This document shows positions 1 through 7,958 of a stretch of 64,000 nucleotides of DNA, in pieces. Every line of letters starts with the position of its first letter. Within the stretch, counting starts at the first letter, position 1. The stretch spans positions 4,836,001 to 4,900,000 of the forward strand of contig AP035880.1 of the NCBI GenBank assembly GCA_045866215.1, given 5' to 3'. The position numbers were made by a program, and so were the translations under genes. The stretch is from Croceivirga sp009797885. GTDB taxonomy: Bacteria; Bacteroidota; Bacteroidia; Flavobacteriales; Flavobacteriaceae. The notes below the pieces were generated by a model. It saw nothing but the letters and a program-made list of their open reading frames with translations, had not been told where the DNA came from and did no database searches.

Positions 1-96
1 AACGATAAATCTCCCAATACTAGAATTCAAACAACATTGAAAACAAAAATAGATACCCTAAAACCTAGAAATTATTCAGGTGCTATTAGACAATGA
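1..96 (+). CDS. C-terminal end of an upstream gene, cut by the window edge
   Basis: Frame 1 is open from the first base to a TGA at 94-96, giving 31 residues beginning NDKSPNTRIQTT. The stop overlaps the ATG of the next gene (ATGA at 93-96), the usual sign of translational coupling, so I take it as the tail of a real gene in an operon with the 447-aa gene. The first bases (aacgat) also match the 3' half of the array junction motif, but this could be chance. No function can be assigned. Confidence 0.5.
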   Translation, partial: NDKSPNTRIQTTLKTKIDTLKPRNYSGAIRQ

Positions 97-1436
97 AAAA
101 TAAAAACATCAGCTTTTTTAACGCAGCGGACGAAGCCAATAAAATGGAGGTTGACAGTCGATCGTTCGAGGAGAGTTTAATTTACAATGTTTTATTTCAA
201 AGGAAATTGGTTCTACAAGATGCGTATTATATCAATTCCAGATATTTGAGAAGTCACGTGTTGGAAAATCCCTTTCATCAATTTTCTTTATTTGAAGAAG
301 CTTCCCAAGAAGGTATAATTATCCCCACCATTCGAAATAAAAATCTGTCCTTCTTTGAAAATTTAAAAGAGCTATCTAGTGATCGAACCTATGGTAAAAA
401 TGAACACAATTTAGATTTTAAAATATTAGAAAATCCAACTTATGAAGCATTCATCAAAAACTCTCAAAAAGGTTTAGATAAGGAAGGTGCTTTAAACACA
501 AATGATATCACTGATGTTGAGTTTGCTAAAGGATATAAAAATCTTGTGGAAAAATTTATCATGGGGGATAGTATCCCAATTTGTGACATTGACAATGATG
601 ATTCCCTGCAGATAAGGACTCGAGTATGGCAGGCAACCGAAGAATGGAGAAATTCAAGTATAAAAGAAGCAATTTCGATTACGAATAATGGCGGGCTGAG
701 TCGTTCAGAGATTTTCTTTGCTATTGCAAGAAATATTAAATCAATGGCTCAAAAAAAAGGCAAAATCTTTGATATCAATAAAGGAACTCATCTAGACTAT
801 AATTTGAAATTCTTAGAACAGGACTCTGAGAAATATTTATCACTAAAAATTTTATGGTCATGGTTAAACAAATGCCACCACAAGAATTTGGCTGAAAAAT
901 TAGGTGCTTATGTAAATTTTTCTTCATACAAACCAGATTCATATTATTTGGCGGATACGATATTCATCGATCAACCTACAATTGAAATTAATAAGCCATT
1001 CGAGTTGGATGTAACTTTACCTCCAATTGATATCCTAAGAAAGATTGAACCTAGCAAGATTCTTAAAGTAAGATTGGGAAGAGGTGAACCTTATTTTGAG
1101 GCACTTCTTGATTATTCGTATGTCCAGTCTGATATTAATAGGGAGAGACTAGAGAAAGCATTGACAAAATATTGTGAAGAAATAAGCAAACTGGTGTCTA
1201 GAAGTAAGCGGATTGACACAACCATAAAATATGGCCGCTTTGATTTGTTCTCCCAATTAGTAAGTGGTGGTTCATCTTTAACCTCTGCTTCCATGTCAGG
1301 AAATAACGTCCAAATTTATTGCGCTGTAATTGGTGCAATTTGTTTGTCAATCCCTATGATTGTTTCCAAGTACAAAGCTTATCGAAGACAGATAAAAGAA
1401 AAACCCCAAATACAGAAAATTGAATTAACTTTTTAA
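93..1436 (+). CDS. Unknown 447-aa protein with C-terminal membrane segment
   Basis: I do not recognise this family. It is mostly soluble, Lys/Asn/Ser-rich and AT-rich in codon use. The only clear feature is one hydrophobic segment close to the C-terminus (about residues 407-427, VQIYCAVIGAICLSIPMIV), followed by a basic tail, which suggests a tail-anchored inner-membrane protein with the bulk in the cytoplasm. The ATG overlaps the stop of the preceding partial gene by 4 bp, which supports this start and an operon of two. It lies just upstream of the first array junction motif, so it may be resident or the first cassette. Confidence 0.75.
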   Translation: MKNKNISFFNAADEANKMEVDSRSFEESLIYNVLFQRKLVLQDAYYINSRYLRSHVLENPFHQFSLFEEASQEGIIIPTIRNKNLSFFENLKELSSDRTYGKNEHNLDFKILENPTYEAFIKNSQKGLDKEGALNTNDITDVEFAKGYKNLVEKFIMGDSIPICDIDNDDSLQIRTRVWQATEEWRNSSIKEAISITNNGGLSRSEIFFAIARNIKSMAQKKGKIFDINKGTHLDYNLKFLEQDSEKYLSLKILWSWLNKCHHKNLAEKLGAYVNFSSYKPDSYYLADTIFIDQPTIEINKPFELDVTLPPIDILRKIEPSKILKVRLGRGEPYFEALLDYSYVQSDINRERLEKALTKYCEEISKLVSRSKRIDTTIKYGRFDLFSQLVSGGSSLTSASMSGNNVQIYCAVIGAICLSIPMIVSKYKAYRRQIKEKPQIQKIELTF

Positions 1437-1505
1437 AGCAAAAAAGGAAGGCATTATGATTTCCATTTTCAACGATTGGTAATACAGATGCCCTACATTT
1501 AAAGG

Positions 1506-1523
1506 AAAGTTCAATTAAACGAT
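1506..1523 (+). repeat. Array junction motif copy 1
   Basis: aaagttcaattaaacgat. It lies 15 bp before the GTG of the 43-aa gene. Confidence 0.8.
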
Positions 1524-1537
1524 AAAAGTTAAACACC

Positions 1538-1669
1538 GTGAGTCATAAATTAAAACCTGGCCCAAAACGAATTGCAAAATCAACAGGTAAACCGGATAGA
1601 AGACAAAGAGATAATAAGGAAACTCCAGGGAATACACCTTCTTTAAAACCCCCTAAAAGGAAAAAGTAA
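1538..1669 (+). CDS. Small basic protein, 43 aa
   Basis: GTG start at 1538 and TAA at 1667-1669. The product is highly basic and proline-rich, beginning MSHKLKPGPKRIAKSTGKPD and ending PPKRKK. It has no membrane segment and no known domain. The case for a gene is positional: it fills exactly the gap between two copies of the 18-bp junction motif, and its stop codon lies inside the second copy, as for other genes in the array. It could be a nucleic-acid-binding peptide or a decayed cassette. Confidence 0.45.
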   Translation: MSHKLKPGPKRIAKSTGKPDRRQRDNKETPGNTPSLKPPKRKK

Positions 1670-1685
1670 AGTTCAAATAAAGGAT
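1668..1685 (+). repeat. Array junction motif copy 2
   Basis: aaagttcaaataaaggat. It overlaps the stop codon of the 43-aa gene. No convincing gene follows until 1980; the 62-codon frame from 1696 looks non-coding. Confidence 0.8.
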
Positions 1686-1721
1686 AATAAAAAGGTTGAA
1701 AACTAATGTAATTAAATTGCC

Positions 1722-1757
1722 AAAAAACCACAGAATTTTTAAGGTTTTTATACAGTC
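1722..1757. repeat. Short intergenic repeat / hairpin, copy A
   Basis: The sequence aaaccacagaatttttaagg plus flanking A/T runs recurs almost unchanged at 19187-19220. Both copies can pair AAAACC with GGTTTT around an AT-rich loop, so they could act as transcription terminators or be relics of one mobile intergenic element. Confidence 0.45.
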
Positions 1758-1979
1758 CAGAATTCAGAATATTTTATATTTTTCAGGTATATCCTTGCTC
1801 CAAATTTTGATAAGGGATACAGGTAGTTTAAGTTCTAATGTGCAGGCTACCATGTTATTGCGTTTCCTTCCCCCAAAAGAATAAAACTGCGCTTTGTCGC
1901 AAAGGTACTTGGGCCGACCCATAAAGTACAGTTATGAAACTATGGGTTAAAAAAGAACAATAACAATAAAATCAAAAAA

Positions 1980-2915
1980 ATGAGTTTTCTTCAAATTGCA
2001 AGTTGGAACATCGAACATCTTTCAGGTAGCTCAAGGGCTTCGGAAAAACAGAGTGCGTTTGCCCTCGCAGATCATATCGAAATGGCAGGGGTGGATCTTA
2101 TCGCGCTCCAGGAAGTATATGTCACCCCTCAGGACGAGGTAGTAAAGTTGTCGGAGAACCAGCCTGAAGTTGAGAGCAGGGCCTTTTCGGAAAGGAGGAA
2201 TTCTGACTTGGACATTGTTTGTTATTTATTGGAAGAGCACCTTAAGGCACCATGGAAATACATTATCCTTCCCAATCGCAAATCAGGGGACAAGTCACAG
2301 TTGTGCGCAGTAATGTGGGACAATCAAAAGATTACCCTTGAAGATGTTCTACCGCTAGATGTAGCTCATAAGGATGGTGATTTGAACCTTTGGGATCGTA
2401 AACCTCATGTACTGTCCTTTTCGACTGAAATTGAAGTTTGGAGAAAATCCATTGATGGCGAATGGACGAAAGAATCCGAAGGTCGAACACTTTCATTAAT
2501 TCCCATACATATGAAGTCGAACTCAGGTGGAGTGACCAAGAACAGAAAGGTCAGGGCCAGCGAGGCCGTTACACTTTGCGAGGCCTTAAACAAAGTTAGA
2601 AATGATATCGACCCCAGTCTTATCATTCTCGGGGATACAAACATATTACGCAATGATGAACCCGCAATTGACACTTTTGTAGAGAACGGATTCATTGATT
2701 TGAACAATAATGACGGAGCTACCTATTGGAGCCGCGAATACAACGAATCCCCATTCGATAGGATATTCGTAGCCGAAGAAAGACCAGAGTTCAAATACAG
2801 CAGGCAATACATTCTGCGTTCATCAGATCTCGGATTACATGACCGATTGCTTTCCGATCATTATATGATAAAAATAAGCGTCAAAAATTATGTGGACGAT
2901 GCCGATCCAAGGTAG
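1980..2915 (+). CDS. EEP-family nuclease/phosphatase (endonuclease/exonuclease/phosphatase fold)
   Basis: 311 aa. The EEP metal-dependent phosphohydrolase signature is complete. SWNIEH near residue 8 carries the Asn, and LQEVY near residue 43 carries the Mg-binding Glu. An H-containing strand lies at PIHMKS, followed by LGDTNI (Asp/Asn, about residue 218), FDRIF, and the C-terminal SDHYM with the catalytic Asp-His. The family cleaves phosphodiester or phosphomonoester bonds in DNA, RNA, inositides or sphingomyelin, and the substrate cannot be told here. There is no signal peptide, so it is probably cytoplasmic. An unrelated-sequence EEP paralogue follows 166 bp downstream. Confidence 0.85.
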   Translation: MSFLQIASWNIEHLSGSSRASEKQSAFALADHIEMAGVDLIALQEVYVTPQDEVVKLSENQPEVESRAFSERRNSDLDIVCYLLEEHLKAPWKYIILPNRKSGDKSQLCAVMWDNQKITLEDVLPLDVAHKDGDLNLWDRKPHVLSFSTEIEVWRKSIDGEWTKESEGRTLSLIPIHMKSNSGGVTKNRKVRASEAVTLCEALNKVRNDIDPSLIILGDTNILRNDEPAIDTFVENGFIDLNNNDGATYWSREYNESPFDRIFVAEERPEFKYSRQYILRSSDLGLHDRLLSDHYMIKISVKNYVDDADPR

Positions 2916-3081
2916 GCAATCTATAACTCTGTTTAAATTGACCTTAGTGGGCGTTGACCGTCCAGAATTATTATTAAAGCAATTTCTTACTTTATAGGGA
3001 TATCCCAATTGTCAATATTCCATTACCCTTTTTAGGATTGAATGTTCCGAATACAATTTTATAACACCAAAAGAATCGTTT

Positions 3082-4182
3082 ATGGCTTTTTACCATCCGC
3101 TTAAAAATTACACTGCAGACCCAGACTATTCAAATAAGCAATCGTGGATTTCCTCTAGATTGCTAACTCTTCGCCATGATTTATATCTCAGCATTGAAAA
3201 GGATAGACATCCAGATTCATTGATAGTTGGTTCTTGGAATATCAGGGCCTTTGACGGGGGGATGCCAAGAATGGATGAGAGTTATCATTACATTGCCGAA
3301 ATTATCGATCATTTTGACATTTGCGCAGTTCAGGAAATCAAAAAAGATTTATGGCCTCTTCGAAGACTGAAAAATCTCCTTGGTCCAAATTGGGACTTTT
3401 TTGTCTCTGACATCTCCACTCATAAAGGGGGAAATAATGAAAGAATGGCTTTCGTGTATAACAGGAATAAGGTTTTTTTCCGCAATCTTATCGGTGAAAT
3501 TGTCCTGCCAAGGGAAGATTTAATTGCTGGAGAACAAATCGCTCGCTCCCCCTTCTTCGCATCTTTTCAGGCAGGATGGTTCAAGTTTTCCCTCTGTTCC
3601 GCTCATATTATTTTCGGAGATGATTTGGGTTTGCGGGCGGCTGAAATCAAAGCGGTTACGGACGCACTTGTAAAGCGTTCGAAATCCGAAGACCAAGTAC
3701 ATATTTTTCTAGGAGATATGAACATTGAAAGTGAGGATGGTGAAGTGATGAAGGCATTTAAGGAATCAAAACTAACAGTACCAGATTTTGGTCCGACCAA
3801 TATGGGTGGGGATAAATGGTTTGACCAGATAGCATTCACCGTACAGGGCAAAGCAAGTAGAAAGACTCGGCTCATACGCCATGGCGCTTTTGATTGGCGT
3901 CATTCAGTATATGGCCCCCATCCTAGGACCAAGGTTCCTGACTTTCTGAATTTAAGCCCAGAAGACGAACAATTGGGAAAGAAAAGACTTACTAAGGAAG
4001 AAATGGTCAATCATTATGAGCCAGTGGTGAGAAAGTTCAGGGAAAAATATGATAAAAAACCACATTCAAATTTTTCCAATAGTTACGGAAGTTGGGCTAC
4101 CCATGAAATATCAGACCATTTACCCATATGGATTGAGTTGGAGATAGACTATTCCGATGATTATTTGAGAAGGTTTCTTTAA
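3082..4182 (+). CDS. Second EEP-family nuclease/phosphatase
   Basis: 366 aa. The EEP motifs appear in order: GSWNIRAFDG (about residue 50), AVQEI (Glu, about 88), NNERMAFVY, SAHIIFG (His), FLGDMNI (about 212), WFDQIAF and ISDHLPIW (about 346). It is longer than its upstream neighbour because of an N-terminal extension of about 45 residues and an insert before the last motif. There is no signal peptide. It differs enough from the neighbour to be an independent acquisition rather than a recent tandem duplicate. A role as toxin, nuclease effector or housekeeping enzyme cannot be decided from sequence. Confidence 0.85.
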   Translation: MAFYHPLKNYTADPDYSNKQSWISSRLLTLRHDLYLSIEKDRHPDSLIVGSWNIRAFDGGMPRMDESYHYIAEIIDHFDICAVQEIKKDLWPLRRLKNLLGPNWDFFVSDISTHKGGNNERMAFVYNRNKVFFRNLIGEIVLPREDLIAGEQIARSPFFASFQAGWFKFSLCSAHIIFGDDLGLRAAEIKAVTDALVKRSKSEDQVHIFLGDMNIESEDGEVMKAFKESKLTVPDFGPTNMGGDKWFDQIAFTVQGKASRKTRLIRHGAFDWRHSVYGPHPRTKVPDFLNLSPEDEQLGKKRLTKEEMVNHYEPVVRKFREKYDKKPHSNFSNSYGSWATHEISDHLPIWIELEIDYSDDYLRRFL

Positions 4183-4308
4183 GGATTAGATATGGAAAAA
4201 GGAGGATCAAAAAAAGACAACGTAATTTCTTTATTGGTGTTCTGGTAGGGATTGTAATATGGGCCACAATAACGGAATTAATCTGGCCTATGATTTCAGG
4301 GTAACAGC

Positions 4309-4326
4309 AAAGTTCAAAAAAAGGAT
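4309..4326 (+). repeat. Array junction motif copy 3
   Basis: aaagttcaaaaaaaggat. Its last two bases are the AT of the ATG at 4325, and this decides the start of the HEPN-like gene. Confidence 0.85.
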
Positions 4327-4756
4327 GAAACCTGACCAGAAAATAAGCTTAACAGCATTCCCACCAGATCATGCGTTCAAGGCGTACAAAGCTGGTTACT
4401 ATTTTGAAGCTACAGCTGTATTGCATGGTTATCTTGAAAGTCAAATGAAGTCACTTTTTCATCTTTATGCAATTAAGAATTCTCAAACTCAGCTTTCTGA
4501 AACGTGGGATGTAAGCGAAAAAATGTCATATATAATGTTGTCGCACACCTTATTTATTCTCAATATTATCAATAAAAAGGAATACCACGTTTTAGTGAAC
4601 TTTAACACTCTTAGAAATACCTTGATGCATAGATTTTATTTAGATTCATATGAAGGCACAAATAAGGGTGTCTCCATTAAAAAATTTGAATCTTGCTTTG
4701 AGCCAGCATATAATTTATTATACCAATTAATGGAAAAAGTGGATGAATTAGTTTAA
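4325..4756 (+). CDS. HEPN-like protein
   Basis: 143 aa from the ATG at 4325. An in-frame ATG at 4259 exists, but the extra 22 codons read through the junction motif, and every neighbour starts just after it. The product is all-helical, with RNTLMH near the C-terminal third, fitting the R-x4-6-H signature (often R-N) of HEPN domains, which act as RNases in toxin-antitoxin and abortive systems or as nucleotidyltransferase partners. No MNT partner gene lies alongside. The stop codon lies inside motif copy 4. HEPN is assigned from the motif and helical character only. Confidence 0.6.
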   Translation: MKPDQKISLTAFPPDHAFKAYKAGYYFEATAVLHGYLESQMKSLFHLYAIKNSQTQLSETWDVSEKMSYIMLSHTLFILNIINKKEYHVLVNFNTLRNTLMHRFYLDSYEGTNKGVSIKKFESCFEPAYNLLYQLMEKVDELV

Positions 4757-4765
4757 TTAAACGAT
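4748..4765 (+). repeat. Array junction motif copy 4
   Basis: ttagtttaattaaacgat. It contains the TAA stop (4754-4756) of the HEPN-like gene. Confidence 0.75.
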
Positions 4766-4770
4766 TATAG

Positions 4771-4830
4771 AAAAACCCCAGAAAAATTATGGTTTTTCTT
4801 TAAATAAAAGTGCTGGGGTCTTTTTATTTT
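4771..4830 (+). terminator. Intrinsic terminator
   Basis: ACCCCAG (4775-4781) pairs with CTGGGGT (4813-4819), with an inner AAAACC/GGTTTT pairing, and is followed by a T-rich run (4820-4830). It is a strong stem with a U-tract downstream of the HEPN-like gene, placed after junction motif 4. The rest of 4831-5002 holds no recognisable feature and presumably carries the promoter of the next gene. Confidence 0.7.
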
Positions 4831-5002
4831 AGTACATCCCCTCCCCAAACATTATCACAAATCAAATTATTGTCATTATCCCCAATCTTTAAGAAAAAGG
4901 GATGGGGTTACTTATGTGGTTTTAATCCTGGCTGGGTATATGCGTTTTCGTGGATATTGAAGTTCATATGAACCCTTTAAAGAATCGAAAAATTAAAGTA
5001 AA

Positions 5003-5833
5003 ATGAGAAATAGATTTCAATCAATAATTATTACTGCTCTTATTATGGTTATTGTTGGACTCCTTTTAATGTTTTTAGTTGATACGAAATGGGAACATTA
5101 TAATAAAGTTTCATCTATTGGACTTTCTTTAATAACCACAGCTTTAATTGCTATAACACTTGATAGAATTTCAATAGCTATATTTTCTAGAAACCTTAAC
5201 AAGGTTGTGGAAAATGGAATAGGTGAATTAAAGGTTCGCAATTATGGTATTACAGAGGTTTTGGATAACACTCCTTACACAAATCTATATACTGATATCC
5301 GCAATTCTAACGAATTTATTCTTGTTCAAACTTGGTGTCCATATATGAAACCAATTCTTAAACCAGTCGAAGATCTTTTATATAAGGGCGGAAAAATTAA
5401 AATATTTTTACTTCACCCAAATTCTGTTGTTGCAGCTCAGAGGAGCCTAGATTTAGAGGAAGAATATGGGCACGTTCCAAGCAAAATCCTAGCAGATACA
5501 GCGAACATTAGAACACTATACAAGAAACTCTTATCTGACAATAGGTTTACTGAACAAGAGCTAGAAACGAAGTTAAATCTTTACTACTCGGTTTCATTGC
5601 CAGCTTTTGCTTTATATAAGACAGACAAGAAAGCTTTAATCGCCTTTTATTGGCATGGTACACAATCTGATAACGCTATGACCGCAATTGTTGACTTTAA
5701 TAATAAAAATAAAGCTGCGAGCCATATCAACGATCATTTGAAGGTTTTAGAAAAAAATGCCTCCAAAGTCAATTTAAATGATTCTAAAGAGGTCCAAATA
5801 AAATATGAATGGCAAAGGAAACGTCAAAAATAG
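5003..5833 (+). CDS. Two-TM membrane-anchored protein of unknown function
   Basis: 276 aa. Two hydrophobic segments (about residues 7-27 and 36-55) anchor the N-terminus, leaving a cytoplasmic domain of about 220 residues. That domain has alternating strands and helices (FILVQTWCP; KIKIFLLHPNS; ALIAFYWHG) that recall phospholipase-D-like or TIR/nucleotide-sensing effector layouts, but no HKD motif is present, so no enzyme is claimed. Proteins of this shape occur in defence islands as membrane effectors. The gene is preceded by the terminator at 4771 rather than directly by a junction motif. Confidence 0.7.
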   Translation: MRNRFQSIIITALIMVIVGLLLMFLVDTKWEHYNKVSSIGLSLITTALIAITLDRISIAIFSRNLNKVVENGIGELKVRNYGITEVLDNTPYTNLYTDIRNSNEFILVQTWCPYMKPILKPVEDLLYKGGKIKIFLLHPNSVVAAQRSLDLEEEYGHVPSKILADTANIRTLYKKLLSDNRFTEQELETKLNLYYSVSLPAFALYKTDKKALIAFYWHGTQSDNAMTAIVDFNNKNKAASHINDHLKVLEKNASKVNLNDSKEVQIKYEWQRKRQK

Positions 5834-5848
5834 AATTCTGTGGAATTA

Positions 5849-5866
5849 AAAGTTTAAATAGAGGAT
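5849..5866 (+). repeat. Array junction motif copy 5
   Basis: aaagtttaaatagaggat. It supplies the AT of the ATG at 5865. Confidence 0.8.
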
Positions 5867-6575
5867 GAGCAAAGAAGAACTTCAAAGTCAGAAGTATAGA
5901 ATTTGGATTATTGGGGCGGTAATACTGGTGCTAGTTATTTTTTTGGCCATCATTGCTCTAAATGTGGTATTTACGGACGATATTTTATGTAATCTTGGAA
6001 CTTTTGGTGATAGTTTTGGTGCTATGAACGCATTGTTCTCTGGCTTGGCCTTTGCTATTTTAATCGTAGCTACTCTAATGCAATTCAATGAAATTGTTGA
6101 AACCAGGAAACAAGCAAATGACAATTATAGAACTCTACTCAAGCAGATTGATTTACTTGAAAAATCAAACAGAAGTTCCGTTGTCATTAACCTATTTAAT
6201 GAGTTTCGTGGCGAAAAATGGACTGATATTCGAAACCAGATGAATGAAAGTAAGGAGAAAGGAGAGGTTTTAGAGTTTAAACTGGTCAGAGAATATTCTC
6301 ACTTCCTAAACCATTTTGGCTTCTTACTGGAACATGGTTATGTAGATATAAAATCATTATATCAAACCTTTGGAAGGGGTGTTATGGAATTTTGGCGATT
6401 ATACCAGGAAGAAATTAAAAAGGAACGAAATCATTCAAATTCCATAGAAAAATATCGTCCCTATCAATATCATTTAGAATATCTCGACTGGCGATTAAGG
6501 AAATATTTTAATGAAGGTAGAAATGATATTGAAAAGTTGTTGAAAGAAATAAATGATTGGGATAAGAAGCACTAA
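5865..6575 (+). CDS. putAbiC-like membrane protein (putative abortive-infection family)
   Basis: 236 aa. Two transmembrane segments (about residues 13-34 and 52-70) flank FGDSFGAMNALFSGLAFA. This pattern, followed by a coiled-coil QFNEIVETRKQAND region and a helical cytoplasmic domain, is typical of the putative phage abortive infection (putAbiC) membrane family. The molecular activity of that family is unknown. The start is fixed by the overlapping junction motif. It sits in a run of single-gene cassettes and need not work with its neighbours. Family assignment is by recognition of the TM/coil pattern. Confidence 0.6.
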   Translation: MSKEELQSQKYRIWIIGAVILVLVIFLAIIALNVVFTDDILCNLGTFGDSFGAMNALFSGLAFAILIVATLMQFNEIVETRKQANDNYRTLLKQIDLLEKSNRSSVVINLFNEFRGEKWTDIRNQMNESKEKGEVLEFKLVREYSHFLNHFGFLLEHGYVDIKSLYQTFGRGVMEFWRLYQEEIKKERNHSNSIEKYRPYQYHLEYLDWRLRKYFNEGRNDIEKLLKEINDWDKKH

Positions 6576-6596
6576 TTATTAAAATCAAACGTGATA

Positions 6597-6614
6597 AAAG
6601 TTCAATTAAACTAT
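6597..6614 (+). repeat. Array junction motif copy 6
   Basis: aaagttcaattaaactat. It supplies the AT of the ATG at 6613. The usual C/G-G-A-T end is changed to ctat. Confidence 0.75.
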
Positions 6615-7221
6615 GAACAATGCTCAGGTTACATTCATCCATGAACTTGGACATCATGTCGCCAATGAGTTAAGCTATCATCTGTTTGATTACAACGGAA
6701 AAACATTATCGATTAGTCTGTATCCTAGTAAGCATGGCAATTTCTTTGATGGAAAGACTGTGTGCTCGAATCCCATCAAAGACGCTCATTCAAAAGAAAA
6801 TTATCCAATAGAATATGTAAGAATGTATTATGGTTGTCTTTTTGAATGTTTATACCGAGAAATTAAAATTGAAAAGTGTCTCTGCTCCATGGCAACTCAG
6901 TCTGATCTCAAAGCAAATCTATGTACTGGAAGACATGATTATTATCAAATGTACGATATCTCTATTAAACCTGAAGTAAAGAATAGATTTTCATGGTGGA
7001 GATATTTGACTGTTGAATATTTCAATTTAATGAAAACTAAGAAAGATGAATTCGGGGATATTTTCCAACTAAGAGTCCAAGACTTAGCCGCAAAGACGGA
7101 TATTGAATCCTGGGAAATTGACGTTTGTGAACTAAATATCAGAATTGAATCTTTTTTGTCTAAACACAAAAACGATTATACACTAGCAGTAAAGAAACTT
7201 ACTCAGTTGAATAAACATTAA
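6613..7221 (+). CDS. HExxH zincin-like protein
   Basis: 202 aa. The N-terminus carries FIHELGHHVANEL (about residues 9-21), a classical HExxH zinc-binding active-site helix, starting only nine residues in. The third zinc ligand is not obvious. About 60 residues later there are several cysteines (CLFECLYREIKIEKCLC) that could bind metal. The short N-terminus before the motif means that either the fold is minimal or this is a peptidase-derived immunity or antitoxin protein, as in ImmA-like genes. It has no signal peptide. The start is dictated by the junction motif. Unknown substrate. Confidence 0.6.
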   Translation: MNNAQVTFIHELGHHVANELSYHLFDYNGKTLSISLYPSKHGNFFDGKTVCSNPIKDAHSKENYPIEYVRMYYGCLFECLYREIKIEKCLCSMATQSDLKANLCTGRHDYYQMYDISIKPEVKNRFSWWRYLTVEYFNLMKTKKDEFGDIFQLRVQDLAAKTDIESWEIDVCELNIRIESFLSKHKNDYTLAVKKLTQLNKH

Positions 7222-7225
7222 TTAA

Positions 7226-7243
7226 ATAGTTCAAAAAAAAGGT
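7226..7243 (+). repeat. Array junction motif copy 7 (degenerate)
   Basis: atagttcaaaaaaaaggt. It ends three bases before the ATG at 7247 and begins four bases after the preceding stop. Confidence 0.65.
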
Positions 7244-7246
7244 TGG

Positions 7247-7495
7247 ATGAAAATAGTAAGACAATTTGATGTTTTTAAAAAGTGCTCGGATTTTATAGAC
7301 CATGAAATTGAGGTCAAAAGCTTTGACATCGAGGCTGCAAAGAGGTGCCTCGGAAATACTGAGGATGACCCACTATTATTCAATGGATACAAAATCGAAG
7401 GGAAGATAAAATCATTTTTTGAAAATCTAGGCTATACGTTTGAGACTAGTAAATATGATTATTTCTTATGCTGCTATCAAGATAACATCAAGTAA
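7247..7495 (+). CDS. Small orphan protein, 82 aa
   Basis: I do not recognise it. It is a small soluble acidic/basic mix with no membrane segment. Its size and position between two junction motifs match small immunity-type proteins of acquired immunity arrays. The start at 7247 is the first ATG after the motif. The stop TAA (7493-7495) touches the next motif. Confidence 0.6.
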   Translation: MKIVRQFDVFKKCSDFIDHEIEVKSFDIEAAKRCLGNTEDDPLLFNGYKIEGKIKSFFENLGYTFETSKYDYFLCCYQDNIK

Positions 7496-7512
7496 AAGTC
7501 TAAATAAACGAT
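7495..7512 (+). repeat. Array junction motif copy 8
   Basis: aaagtctaaataaacgat. It overlaps the preceding stop by one base; the TTG start of the next gene is 6 bp downstream. Confidence 0.8.
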
Positions 7513-7518
7513 TGTACG

Positions 7519-7860
7519 TTGAGTTATTTCTGGAAGACATTTGAAGATGGGACAACCATAGGAACTATTGGATCTGAAGGAGGCAAAATAATTAAGGACG
7601 AGGAGAATACATTTGGTGCTCGTGTTACATTAGAAGGCAAAGGCTCGGTAGCTCCGGCATCGATAACCCTAGGTATATATGGCTTAATGTTCCACACTGA
7701 TTTTTTCGGGTCAATTGAAGAGGGCATGGATTGTTTGGAGCTTTTTAAAGCTAGAATTGAAAAATTGATTGCACATTATTTGATTGCAGAGAAGGACAGA
7801 GGCGATAAATGGGAAAAAAGACATGATGATCTAATCGAAGAAATAGTCTCTAAAGTTTAA
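7519..7860 (+). CDS. Immunity-like small protein, 113 aa
   Basis: The start is TTG at 7519, 6 bp after the motif; there is no ATG nearby in frame. The product begins MSYFWKTFEDGTTIGTIGSE and contains GARVTLEG and ITLGIYGLMFHTDFF, an aromatic/glycine beta pattern followed by a C-terminal helix. This pattern looks familiar from small orphan proteins annotated as hypothetical or immunity-like next to polymorphic toxins, but I cannot name the family. Soluble, cytoplasmic. The stop lies inside the following motif. Confidence 0.6.
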   Translation: MSYFWKTFEDGTTIGTIGSEGGKIIKDEENTFGARVTLEGKGSVAPASITLGIYGLMFHTDFFGSIEEGMDCLELFKARIEKLIAHYLIAEKDRGDKWEKRHDDLIEEIVSKV

Positions 7861-7869
7861 ATAAACGAT
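7852..7869 (+). repeat. Array junction motif copy 9
   Basis: aaagtttaaataaacgat. It contains the stop (7858-7860) of the 113-aa gene. Confidence 0.85.
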
Positions 7870-7870
7870 A

Positions 7871-7912
7871 CTTTTGCCGCTTAGTGCTTCGCACTCCCGC
7901 CCCAAAAGCAAG
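7871..7912. repeat. Hairpin after motif 9
   Basis: CTTTTG at 7871 pairs with CAAAAG near 7904-7909, with a perfect inner stem AGTGC-TTC-GCACT. It lies in the 98-bp gap before the 744-aa gene. It may be a terminator-like or recombination-related structure; there is no T-run. Confidence 0.45.
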
Positions 7913-7958
7913 TCGATATCATCGTCGCTATATATTGCATTTGAGAAAAAACTAATAA

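Noticed and set aside
1696..1884. 62-codon ORF after motif 2
   Set aside because: It overlaps the short repeat shared with 19187-19220 and has no protein-like pattern; more likely non-coding.
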